DNA from: Mauremys mutica
Taxonomy: Eukaryota > Chordata > Testudines > Geoemydidae
Length of the DNA stretch: 64,000 bases
Direction: 5' to 3'
Assembly (NCBI RefSeq): GCF_020497125.1
Contig: NC_059080.1
Coordinates: forward strand, 45,821,563-45,885,562
In this document: positions 20,247 through 29,839 of the stretch, piece by piece
Layout: the number at the start of each line of letters is the position of its first letter
Numbering within the stretch: the first letter of the stretch is position 1
Position numbers and translations under genes: made by a program
The notes under the pieces: model-generated
Seen by the model: the letters and a program-made list of their open reading frames with translations, nothing else
The model's database searches: none
What the model was told of the DNA's origin: nothing

Positions 20247-21379
20247 TGTGATGGGATCTCTGGGGTGCAGCCTGGGCCCACGGGACCACTGTGCCCCCTT
20301 AACTCTGCAGCCTGGGCTGTCTCTCACAATGCTTTGCTAGTGACAAGCAGCAAACCCCTCCAGGCACTGTTATCACTCAGCACAACCCCATGTGGAGCCC
20401 CATACCTAGCTAGATTGCATGAATGCTCCTAGATCTATTCATGAATCACGCAGAGTAAGGCACCAGCCAAATGCTCCCAGCCTTCTACTTCAGGAATATA
20501 TCATCTTGCACTGCTAAGGATGAGCAGTGCAAATTCATTAACTGTTTCACTACTTCATCAATGGAAAGTGGATATACTCCAGCCCTTGTAAACCTGAGCA
20601 GGTTTACCGCACACTTCAGGCAAACTCACTGTTAAAGATAAACAGTAAAACAAATGTATTGACTACAAAAGATAAATTATAAGTGATAGGCAAAAAGTCA
20701 GAGTTAGTTACCAAAAGAAAAGAAAATATAAGCACGCAGTCTAAACTCTGAATCTATTAGACTGGGCAACATCTAGATTAAGCCGTTTTTCTCATGGTTC
20801 ATAATACACAGGTTTCACCCTTGAAACCTGGGCCAATCTCCTCTGTTGGAGTCTTCAATCTTCTGAGCATCCTTGTTGCTTGCAGCATAGGTGGGGGAAG
20901 GAGAAAAGCCAAGCATGTGGCCACTGTGTTTTTTATACCCTTAATCTATGTGCTTGGAGAACACAAGTCCAGGTATGCCTGGGAGCATTGCTGAGTCACC
21001 AGGCACGGTTGAGCAATTCTCCTGGTGTGGCCTTGCGCAAGTGAGTCATTGCATTGTAGCTCCCTTGCTGGACAATGTATATTGATGGATGTGCAACACT
21101 TGCCCAGGCATTGGTTACTTTCCTTGCTGTTTTCTCTGAGGAGCTAATATCTGTCCAATTTTCCAACTTACAACATGTCTTACTGACAACCATACAACAC
21201 AATCTCATAACTTCACATGCACTAAAGATATACATATTTAGATAGAAAAGTGATTTTCACCAGCTCATAACCTTTCCCCTGATACCTCACATGGCATGCT
21301 TTATGTGAAAGATCCCAATTATATACAGATGAGGAATATGGGGGTTGCAGGGCGCTCCCCCAAGGTATAGAATGTCACA
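20247..21379 (-). repeat. LTR of family 'TGTGATGG' inserted in LTR copy 2
   Basis: 1133 bases from TGTGATGGG to TGTCACA. CCAGC before and TCAAC after could be two mutated copies of an ancestral CCAAC duplication. It matches 47452-49211 along most of its length, for example 'ggcaaaaagtcagag', 'ctcctctgttggagtctt', 'gtgagtcattgcattgtag'. The polypurine tract next to the second copy implies minus orientation for the family. There is no interior here, so it is a solo LTR. Confidence 0.7.
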
Positions 21380-21480
21380 TCAACACCAGCCAAAGTTGAT
21401 CACTTTGAGCAACACAGCTCTATCTGCTGTCCATCTTGGCAGAGTAGGTGTGTTCGTGTAAATACAGTTAGCTCCTGAAG

Positions 21481-21668
21481 CAGGGGCGGCTCTAGACATT
21501 TTGCCGCCCCAAGCATGGAGGGTCCGCTGGTCCCGGGACCAGCAGACCCTCGGCAGGCAAGACGCTGAAGGCACCCTGGCTGCCGCCCTCCCGGCGCCGG
21601 CAGAGCGCCCCCCACGGCTTGCTGCCCCAGGCACGCGCTTGGAGTACTGGTGCCTGGAGCCGCCCCTG
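21481..21668. mobile_element. hAT-type MITE
   Basis: The termini CAGGGGCGGCTCTAG and, on the minus strand, CAGGGGCGGCTCCAG are inverted repeats. The perfect 8-bp duplication TCCTGAAG lies at 21473-21480 and 21669-21676. The interior is GC-rich and non-coding. Close relatives: 56280-56539 and 52017-52231. Confidence 0.9.
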
Positions 21669-21731
21669 TCCTGAAGTCTCTCCCCCTCCCAGCTAGCTGT
21701 CAGAGGAGAACTCATTCAGACCCTGCTTACA

Positions 21732-22050
21732 ACTGGCATCTAGTATTACAGACATGTGTAGTTAACTGACTGTAAAATTGGTATGTAAAATCATACTCCC
21801 TGGTGCCCGTTGAGATTCTCCTCCTGCAGTGATGGAGGGATGGGAGACTGGCTTCTCGAAAAGGGCAGTGGGGAGGCAAACCAAAATGCTTAATAGATTA
21901 TAAAGCCAGAAGGGACCTCTGTGACCCTGGCAACTCTGTATTGGCTTGGGAACTCCTTTATGCAGAGGGTATTCCCCAGAGGCATTTCTGCAGCATTATG
22001 ACCCCTTTGTGCTGCCTTGGTGCAAGACAGAAGTGGGCCATACTTTCTAC
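21732..22050. other. Unassigned spacer
   Basis: Sequence between LTR copy 2 and the fold-back hAT element. The last 8 bases (CTTTCTAC) are its left target duplication. A short 'gattataaagccagaagggacc' stretch (about 21896) resembles a CR1 3'-end fragment. Nothing else is recognised. Confidence 0.5.
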
Positions 22051-23593
22051 TAGGGCTGTTGATTAACTGCAGTTAACTCATGTGATTAACTCAAAAAAAA
22101 TAATCTTTATTAAAAATATTAATCACAATTAATTGCAGTTTTAATCACATTGTTAAACAATAGAATACCAATTGAAATTTATTACATATTTTTGGATGTT
22201 TTTCTACATTTTCAACTATATTGATTTCAATTACAACACAGAATATGAAGTGTACACAGCTCACTTTATATTATTATTTTACTACAAATATTTGCACTGT
22301 AAAAATGATAAACAAAATAAACATTATTTTTCAATTCACCTTATACAAGTACTGTAGTGCAATCTCTTTATAGTGAAAGTGCCATTTACAAATGTAGATT
22401 TTTTTTGTTACATAACTGCACGCAAAAACAAAACAATGCAAAACTTTAGAGCCTACTAGTCCACTCAGTCCTACTTCTCATTCAGTCAATCGCTAAGACA
22501 AACGAGTTGTTTACATTTATGGGAGATAATACTGCCCACTTCTTATTTGCAATGTCACCACAAAGTGAGAATAAGCATTCTCATGGCACTTTTGTAGCTG
22601 GTATTGCAAGGTATTTATGTCCCAGATATGCTAAACATCTATATGCCCCTTCATGCTTTGACCACCATTTAAGTGGACATGCTTCCATGCCGATTATGCT
22701 CATTAAAAAAATAATACATTAATTAAATTTGTGACTGAATTCCTTTGGGGAGAATTGTATGTCTCCTGCTGTGTTTTACCCACATTCTGCCATATATTTC
22801 ATGTTATAGCAGTCTCGAATGATGACACCGCACATGTTAATTTTAAGAACACTTTTGCTGCAGATTTGACAAAACCAAAGAAGGTACCAATGTGAGATTT
22901 CTAAAGATAGCTACAGCATTTGACCCAGGGCACTCCAATGTGGAAACTACAGAACCCAAACTACCAAATAAGAAAATCAACCTTCTGCTGATGGCATCTA
23001 ATTCAGATGATGAAAATGCACATGCATCGGTCCACACTGCTTGGATTGTTGTCAAGCAGAGCCCGTCATCAGCATGTCCTCTGGAATGGTGGTTGAAGCA
23101 TGAAGGGACATATGAATCTTTAACCCATCTGGCATCTGAATATCTTGTGATGCCGGCTACAACGGTGTCACAAGATCACCTGTTCTCACTTTCAGGTGAC
23201 ATTGTGAACAAGAAGCAGGCAGCATTATCTCCTGCAATGTAAACAAACTTGTCTGTCTGAGTGATTGGCTGAACAAGAAATAGGATTGAATGGACTTGTG
23301 GGCTCTAAAGTTTTACATTGCTTTAGTTTTTGAGTGCAGTCATTTTTTGTACACATTTCAACTTTCATGATAAAGAGATTGCACTAGAGTACTTGTATTA
23401 GGTGAATTGAAAAATACTATTTCTTTTGTTTTTTATAGTGCAAATATTTGTAATAAAAATAACTACAAAGCGAGCACTGTACACCCTGTATTCTGTGATA
23501 TAATTGAAAATCAATATATTTGAAATAAGTGGTATTCTATTATTAACAGTGTGATTAATCACAATTATTTTTTTTAATCGCTTGACAGCTCTA
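22051..23593. mobile_element. Fold-back hAT transposon with very long inverted arms
   Basis: 1543 bases flanked by the perfect 8-bp duplication CTTTCTAC (22043-22050, 23594-23601). It starts TAGGGCTGT, and the minus strand of its right end starts TAGAGCTGT. The arms (about 22051-22710 and 23060-23593) are inverted copies of each other. They include both the non-coding ends and the 3' coding part of the transposase, so the element is close to one large imperfect palindrome with a central loop of about 350 bases. Confidence 0.85.
22892..23242 (+). pseudogene. hAT (Ac-type) transposase C-terminal remnant
   Basis: Open frame of 116 residues inside the fold-back element. Residues about 60-116 match the hAT C-terminal dimerisation domain: PLEWWLKHEGTYESL, then LASEYLVMPATTV, then LFSLSGDIVNKKQAALSP. 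This is close to ZBED-like transposases. In intact family members the domain mediates dimerisation for transposition. The BED finger and DDE core are missing and the N-terminal part is rearranged, so it is non-functional. An inverted partial copy of the same coding segment lies at about 22540-22710. Confidence 0.75.
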
Positions 23594-23658
23594 CTTTCTA
23601 CATTTTCACTGATCAAATAGTTTTTTCCCCTTTTCAGAAACTTTTCCCTGGCCTCTAT

Positions 23659-24485
23659 GGGCTTGGCTACACTGGAGAGTTGCAGCACTGGTGGTGGCTT
23701 TACAGTGCTGCAACTCACTCACCGTCCACACTTGCAAGGCACATACAGCGCTGTATCTCCCTGGCTACAGCGCTGGCTGTACTCCATATCTGCCTGGGGA
23801 ATAACGACTGCAGCGCTGGTGCTGCAGCGCTGGAGTGCCAGTGTAAACAGTGATTAATCTTACTACGCTGTAACTGACCTCCAGAATTTTCCCATAATGC
23901 TTTTAACTAAAGAACTCTCTTTGTTTTGTTATGATGCCTCTCTTTGTTTTGTTGTGAACTCGGGGCTCCCGGAACTGCTTATCTAAAAAACAAACACAGC
24001 TACTGTTTGCTGTGAATGAGGCAGGCAGGGGGATGAATGTCCACAGCCTAGTGCTTGCTTGAGGAGAGAAACAGCACGGTGGGGGGCTGGGGAAGGGGGA
24101 GAAGGGAGTCCGTCGGAGCAGCTGCTTATCTGGTCTGAAGGCTATTTGCATTTAAGAGTGAATGAGGGGTCGGGAAAGTGGTCAGAATTTGCAAGGCAGG
24201 GAGCTGACAGTGTCGGCTCCAAAAATCCACTCTCTCTTTCTCCCCCACGCTCCCTGTCACACTCCACCCCACCCCACTCTTTTGAAAAGCACGTTGCAGC
24301 CACTTGAATGCTGGGATAGCTGCCCATAATGCACCACTCCCAACACCGCTGCAAATGCTGCAAATGTGGCCACACTGCAGCGTTGGTAGCTGTCAGTATG
24401 GCCACATTCCAACGCTTTCCCTACACAGCTGTACGAAGACAGCTGTAACTCCCAGCGCTGCACACCTGCAAGTGTAGCCAAGCCC
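23659..24485. mobile_element. Harbinger-type MITE
   Basis: The left end GGGCTTGGCTACACTGG and, on the minus strand, the right end GGGCTTGGCTACACTTGCAG are inverted repeats. AGCGCTG words recur near both ends. The interior (24060-24300) is purine- and then pyrimidine-rich and non-coding. It resembles 1760-2040. Flanking triplets TAT and TTA do not give a clean duplication. Confidence 0.65.
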
Positions 24486-24955
24486 TTAGTCTATGCATGA
24501 AATTACACTGAATCGAATCAAAAGCACAGCACCTGAAACATGCTAAAAACCATTTATACCCAAAGTGTAATTGTAGCTCCTTTTAACGCTGCATAGCGGC
24601 TTGGACGCAGCAGAAGCCAGGTCCATATGAACAGCCAGCTTCCTGTGAGTCACTAGGAAGCGTCTGCAGGCCACAATTTGGGAACCTCTGTTCTCTGCCA
24701 AACACACAGGATGGGGTAGCAGATCAGAGCAAATAATGGATTTTTCAGGAAGCCAAACCAAAAAGCTGGAAAAACAAATATGCTGGATTTGAACCCAAAC
24801 TGATTTTTTTTTAGGTTTTTTTTTTCCAAATTGGAAAAAAGAAAGAAATAAAGAAACATTGTTTCAAATCAACTGACACGGCTCAGTCAACCCTAAATGA
24901 ATTTTGAGAGTTTTTGGTTTCATTTTGGGTTGGTTTTGGGTGTTTTACACCATCT
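24486..24955. other. AT-rich unassigned spacer
   Basis: No gene. From about 24760 the sequence becomes rich in TTTTT/AAAAA-containing inverted words similar in style to 37440-37860, perhaps an old repeat; I cannot name it. Confidence 0.4.
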
Positions 24956-24958
24956 TTT

Positions 24959-25001
<43 letters not shown>
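24956..25001. repeat. (TTTC)n microsatellite
   Basis: About eleven uninterrupted TTTC units. Confidence 0.95.
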
Positions 25002-25534
25002 CACTCAAATTTGGAACAAAATTCTGTTTTGAATGGAAGAATTGGAATGAAATGTCAAAATATTTTGTTCTGAAATAATTTAAATGAATTATTTTGACTT
25101 TTCTGATTTTTTTTCAGCTGAAACTATTTGCCAAATTTGACCAAATTTGCAGATCATTTTGGCACCCTGGAGCATTTACTGTCTGCTGAGAAGTTTCTGC
25201 CCATCTCTCCGGTGCAGCACGTTCACCTCTCTCCCTATTGAAAGGCTTGTGCCAGATTTGATCACTTGCTTTGGAGTGCTGCTTAACTGCCCTCACTAAT
25301 GATCCGTGCCCCAGAGATCAACCTGGCGGCTGGCCTGTCCTTCCCTGCACAGCCTGGGCAGGAGGAGAGACTTGTACATATACAGTCACATTTACAGATC
25401 CCGTCCGAAGGGAAAAAAACCTGCCCCCAAAGTCTTCTTATTGGCACTCCAGTTTTGGGTCCAATTGCCCTAGCCACCAGAGCCCACCCTTCCAGAACTA
25501 ATCCCACCTAGAGTTTACAATGCAGGTCAGTAGC
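25002..25534. other. Unassigned spacer
   Basis: AT-rich to about 25160 and then mixed composition. No coding or repeat signal that I can name. Confidence 0.4.
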
Positions 25535-25690
25535 ATTAGCTCCATTTTACAGCTGGGGCAACTGAGGCACAGAGTGAGGAAGTGACCTGCACAGCACAAA
25601 GGCACCCAGCAGGCCAGTGGCAGGGCCCAAGACTAGAACCCAGGTCTTCCAAGTCCCCGGGCTCTTTAACTAGGCCACATTGTCTCCAAA
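25535..25690 (+). repeat. MIR SINE relic
   Basis: This contains the conserved MIR core words 'ctccattttacagctggggc', 'actgaggcacagag', 'gaagtgacctgcac', 'agaacccaggtcttcc' and 'ctctttaactaggccac' in the family order. MIR is an ancient tRNA-derived SINE shared by amniotes. Confidence 0.85.
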
Positions 25691-26108
25691 AGTGCCAAAG
25701 GGGCTAGGAAAGTTCACCAGAGACTTTTTGAACAAATCAGAACCAAAGACTCCCATCCCACCCATCCCCCAGGGAGTGGAGCAGTAGAAGGGTGATGAGA
25801 GGCCATCCGAAACTGTGGAATCAGCTGGGAGCTCTGGGGGATGGAAGGCTCAGCCAGAGCTCTTCTAAGTCATCCTCTGCAAGCCCAGGTTGAGTGGCAA
25901 GGCCAGACAGAGTCTGCTTGCCAATATCCTGATGCTCAGTTACTATGGTGACGGGGGCCAGGAAGACAGATTAAGAGATAGGATGAAGAAGCGAAGTTGG
26001 ATGTGGAGGAGGAGTGCTAACCCATGGCAAAATGGACCTACCACAAAGCTGGATTCTTCCCTTTTCACATTCTAAACTCTCCCACCATTTCCATTCCTAA
26101 TGTACCAT
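25691..26108. other. Unassigned spacer
   Basis: No gene or repeat recognised. The last five bases (ACCAT, 26104-26108) are the left target duplication of the split solo LTR. Confidence 0.5.
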
Positions 26109-26131
26109 TGTCATAAACAGTTAGTTAAGGG

Positions 26132-26583
26132 TGTCGGAGAAAAACTCAGTTCTCGCTTTTTCGTTTGGGTGCAGCAAAATCAAATACTTTATTATTTCTC
26201 CAGTAATTACAATGGAGGGAGAGAGTGCCATAGGACACAGGGTCGCCCCAGTCCCGGACAGGTCTCTCAACTGGTAAATAATTACAGCAAGCCTTTATAC
26301 TTTTGTTACAGACAATAACTAGCAATAATACAGACAATAAAGAGCGACAACTACATTTTGTTTATACATAAGCCATTCTGCTATCTTGTTTTCTCACTCC
26401 TAGAAGACACCAGGCTGCATATTTGGTTATCAGTTACAAGGTCGTAATAACCTCTGCCTCACACTATCCTTGCTTCCAGAAGTCTCACGTCATTAGGGTT
26501 ACAGCTGGGCTAACTCTTGCTAACTGACTGACATGCATTAAGATCCCCTTCAAATCCTTATTAATTCTTTCCCTGCTTCCACA
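26132..26583 (-). repeat. ERV-B 3' LTR
   Basis: On the minus strand it starts TGTGGAAGC and ends CTCCGACA. A TATAAAGGC promoter-like box and an AATAAAG signal are at positions equivalent to those of ERV-A. Confidence 0.9.
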
Positions 26584-26597
26584 CTCCCCCCTTTTGT
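26584..26597 (-). other. ERV-B polypurine tract
   Basis: Minus-strand CAAAAGGGGGGAG immediately upstream of the 3' LTR, identical in core to that of ERV-A. Confidence 0.85.
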
Positions 26598-26685
26598 ACT
26601 TCTAGTACAACAAATATTTTCAAATCTCTATTTGCATTAATTCGTGGATTTCAGATTCTACATCAGATGCTTCAACCTTAGGGGT

Positions 26686-28250
26686 TTAGATTGGATGTAA
26701 TGACAATGCATGATTAGCATGAACATGAAAGGTATTGCTATTATTATGTTTTTTACAACAACAACAACAATAACTTAATCCTAAGCTAACTAACAACACT
26801 ACAAACAATAACATTCCCATAGGAACAATATAATGGGGCTGTTGTACAATTTTGGTTACAAAGCACAAAACATCATACTTAGTACATAAAGTAGACACTC
26901 TATAAGCTGTATGAAAGGCATTCTTTTCAGCTTGATATATATTCTGAAGCATGTGAATTTGCCCTTGCAATTCAGAGATTCTTTGAACCTCTGGTAAAAT
27001 TTTGAAACCAATTAGGCACTACTCTAGTCCAATTAAAATATACCTGAAATCTAAGAGCTACTTGCAACATTCTATCTGCAGGCCAGTAAATGATATGATT
27101 GCCTGCAGCAGTGGTAAGATTAATATGTATATCTTGCAATGTGGTGGCTTTAACGTACACACAGCTATCATTAGCTTGAAAAAAGTGGGTGTCCCGTCAG
27201 GGTAGTTCCTTGACCTCCACCCTCTCAGCAAATATTGTCATAAACAGTGACAACTTCCCCTGGCTTCAGTTTATAGATACACTGAGCTGCGGTGGTTCTA
27301 ACGGCCAAAATGTCCATTGACTCTCTATTCTTATCCAAAATGTCAGGTGTTATTCTAGGGGTACTGTCTATAAATCAGTTAGGTATACCAGGTGGTCTAA
27401 TTTCCCAGATGTCTCGGTAAATAATTCAGTCCCACATGCATCCTCCCCATGGACCCGGCAGGATTCGGTATGTGGGAGCCCACCCCCCCTAACCGGTCCA
27501 TATGCTTGGAAGGAGCACTGTAAATGTCCACACTTCCATCCAGAAAGTGTCCAAGTATGTTTCCATGACCATAGATCAGATGGTAATCCTGATGTGTCTG
27601 TAAGGACAGTGGGCCAAGTCTGGTGCTCAAGATCACTCGGAATGGCCATCAGCTGGTCATTCAGGAAATCCTGGATTTCTAAACATACTAGATCCCACTG
27701 CAATGCCTTCCTAGCCTCAGTGATATTCAATACCATCTCTGTCAGTAACTTCTGGGTCATAGAACTAAAGGTGGAAATGACATGTAACTCACCAACTCCA
27801 GCCTGTACTTAAGATAGCTGAGCTTTAAAAATAAGGCTAGTGGCCTTTTCTAGTTGGCCCAATTTTTTATCATGTTCTTGGCTTTTAAGAATATTCCAAA
27901 TGGCTGCTGCACTATTGGCCCTAGCCCACAGGGATCTGGTCAATTCCCTTTTTGTCCAGAGGAAATAACCCAGGCTTTTTGTTGTGCTAACCTAATGGCA
28001 GCCCCTTGTGAGCAATCTGGGTATGTAGAAGTGATCTGAAAACTGGATAAGGCCAATGTCATTTAAAATCCAATTAGGGAGGGCAATACATACTGAAGGA
28101 TTTATCCAAAACACAGGGCGCAGCCTGTAGAATAAACCCCAAAATCCAATCAATACCACATTCCCAAGCATGGGTCCCACAAATTTTTTTCCCCTGCCAG
28201 TGTGTAATTCTTTGTTTCTTCACCAGGGTCAGTTCTCAATGTCCTTTCTG
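26686..28250 (-). pseudogene. ERV-B env region, broken
   Basis: Same layout as ERV-A env. A signal-like hydrophobic segment lies at 28180-28060. Next is a long alpha-helical region with QKLLTEMVLNITEA (about 27760-27700), and then a Cys-containing region (about 27540-27370), where the frame changes several times. The C-terminal part (26970-26686) has a hydrophobic anchor of about 20 residues followed by CCCCCKK. Such a Cys cluster next to a membrane anchor suggests acylation. Several stops separate the pieces, so no full glycoprotein is encoded. The env subtype is not assigned. Confidence 0.6.
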
Positions 28251-28497
28251 GTCAGGAATTCCTGGACTTTGGCAATGTCAGTGGAGTGGGTGTTTCTTCT
28301 TCTTTCCCGAAGCAGTCGTGGTTCAGCATCCTACAGGGGAGATTACTAGGACATCACCCTGTAATGATTTTGCTTCTTCTAGAAAAGTTTAAAGGCACAG
28401 TAGATTTGTCAGTGGACAAGGGAGAGGTTGCTAGCACGTCACCTTTCCTTTTTTCCCTGCTGTCCAGAAGCACAGTAGAACTAGAAGAAAGAATAGG

Positions 28498-29445
28498 CTA
28501 ATTATCAGTAGGAGAATTCTCCTGATGTGGAGGGGTCTTTTTGCAGTGAGAATCATGGGTCCAAGCAGTCAGTCTTTGGCACTTCACAGCGGTGTTGGTA
28601 GTCAACAGGACTTGGAAAGGGCCTTTCCAGCGTGGAGCCAAGGCAGTCTTCCATTGATGGATCTTTATGTAGACCCAGTCTCCTGGTTCCAATGAGTGGC
28701 AAGGTTGCACAGGATCCTTCGGTAATGCTTCCTTCACCTGTGTATAAAAAGACTTAACACATTTCATTAGTGCCTGACAATACTTAAGCATTATGTCATC
28801 CATCAAATGAATGTCCATCTGAGCTAGGGTTAGTGGGGGTGCAGCTGGTAGTCGCATTGGGCGTCCTGTCAAAATTTCATGAGGGCTGAGTCCAGTCTTT
28901 CGATTGGGAATGGCTCTCATACTCATCAGTGCCAAAGGAAGGGCATCTGGCCACTTTAAGTTTGTCTCAGCACAAATCTTGGCCAGTTTATTCTTTAAAA
29001 TCCGGTTCTGGCGTTCCACTGTCCCAGCAGACTGTGGGTGGTGAGGGCAGTGAGCTGCACATAACTCCTTTACAATCTGTCCAGTAAAATGAGTTCCACG
29101 ATCACTGTTGATACTCACAGGGATGCTAAAACGTGTATAAAAATCTTTAAGCAGAAGTTTCACAACAGTCCTGGCATCTGCTTTCCTGCAAGGAAAAGCT
29201 TCAACCCAATTGGTAAATACATCAACTAAAACTAATACATATTCATAACCACAACATTTAGAGATTTGAATAAAATCAATCTGAATATTTACAAAAGGTC
29301 CCCAAGGAGGAGGGTGGGCTGCCCGCTTACCTTTAACAGCTTTACCAATGTTGTGCTGTTGACAAATCACACAGTGTTGACAGTAGGAATGTGCTACAGA
29401 AGGGAAACTCGGTGCACACCAATCTGTGTTAACTGCAGCAACCAT
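28498..29445 (-). CDS. ERV-B integrase, open frame
   Basis: 315 codons on the minus strand. Near the N-terminus is the Cys pair of the HHCC zinc finger (CQHCVIC; its His residues are encoded upstream at about 29450-29480 in another frame). The catalytic core has Asp in IQIDFIQ, Asp in INSDRGTHF and Glu in GTVERQN, the D,D-35-E arrangement of retroviral integrases. The C-terminus has the SH3-like segment GDWVYIKIH and WKGPFQVLL typical of gammaretrovirus-like enzymes. In a live virus it would be cut from a Gag-Pol precursor. Here there is no upstream pol to express it, and a G-run indel at about 29440 separates it from the RNase H tail. The Met at 29445 is not a natural start. Retention of all three catalytic residues in a young but defective provirus is notable. 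Confidence 0.8.
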   Translation of the reverse strand: MVAAVNTDWCAPSFPSVAHSYCQHCVICQQHNIGKAVKGKRAAHPPPWGPFVNIQIDFIQISKCCGYEYVLVLVDVFTNWVEAFPCRKADARTVVKLLLKDFYTRFSIPVSINSDRGTHFTGQIVKELCAAHCPHHPQSAGTVERQNRILKNKLAKICAETNLKWPDALPLALMSMRAIPNRKTGLSPHEILTGRPMRLPAAPPLTLAQMDIHLMDDIMLKYCQALMKCVKSFYTQVKEALPKDPVQPCHSLEPGDWVYIKIHQWKTALAPRWKGPFQVLLTTNTAVKCQRLTAWTHDSHCKKTPPHQENSPTDN

Positions 29446-29839
29446 CCCCCCCTTTGCTCACGTGTGCCATTCCATGGTATATGCGAGCAAGATAGGGCAG
29501 TAACATCTTCGGTGCCACCAGGCGACCATCCGGGGCACACCAAAGATGATCAGTATGTAAAATGCATCCAGCAGCACTCCAAGAGTGTTTCTCGGTTCTT
29601 GATGCAGCCTCCTGGATCTTAGCCAGATCCCCAAGGGAGGCTAGTGAAGGCTGCTCAATTAGGACACAAGTATGTTCAGCCTGAGGTACGGAAAGGGCCG
29701 CTGCTTTGGCTGCAGAGTCTGCCAAAGCATTTCCACGGGTAACTTCATCATGAGGGGTCTTGTGAGCGGTACATTTAATGTTTGCAGACCGTCGGTATGC
29801 AAATTTTAACAACAATTTGTAATTAAAAGATTTGGCCAA
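29429..29839 (-). pseudogene. ERV-B RNase H C-terminus and integrase N-terminus
   Basis: 136 codons. The first part carries an RNase H tail with an NALADSAAK segment containing the last catalytic Asp. A linker follows, then YHGMAHVSKGG with the two His of the integrase zinc finger. A one-base change in a run of G at about 29440 shifts the frame relative to the integrase frame. Upstream RNase H and all of reverse transcriptase are absent, replaced by the AT-rich cassette. Confidence 0.7.

Larger units (their letters stand above)
2812..21731. repeat. LTR-like repeat family 'TGTAACCC', copy 2, split by later insertions
   Basis: The LTR occupies 2812-3995, 19845-20246, 21380-21480 and 21669-21731. 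It starts TGTAACCC and ends CTGCTTACA, and is flanked by ACTG at 2808-2811 and 21732-21735. The two ends therefore belong to one insertion although they now lie 19 kb apart. Inserted in it are a GC-rich segment (about 3170-3724), a Harbinger transposon (3996-19844), a second LTR (20247-21379) and a hAT MITE (21481-21668). All four are younger than this LTR. Confidence 0.75.

Noticed and set aside
22892..23242. Possible domesticated ZBED-like host gene
   Set aside because: It sits inside a transposon with intact terminal repeats and an 8-bp duplication, lacks the catalytic core, and a partial inverted copy lies in the same element.
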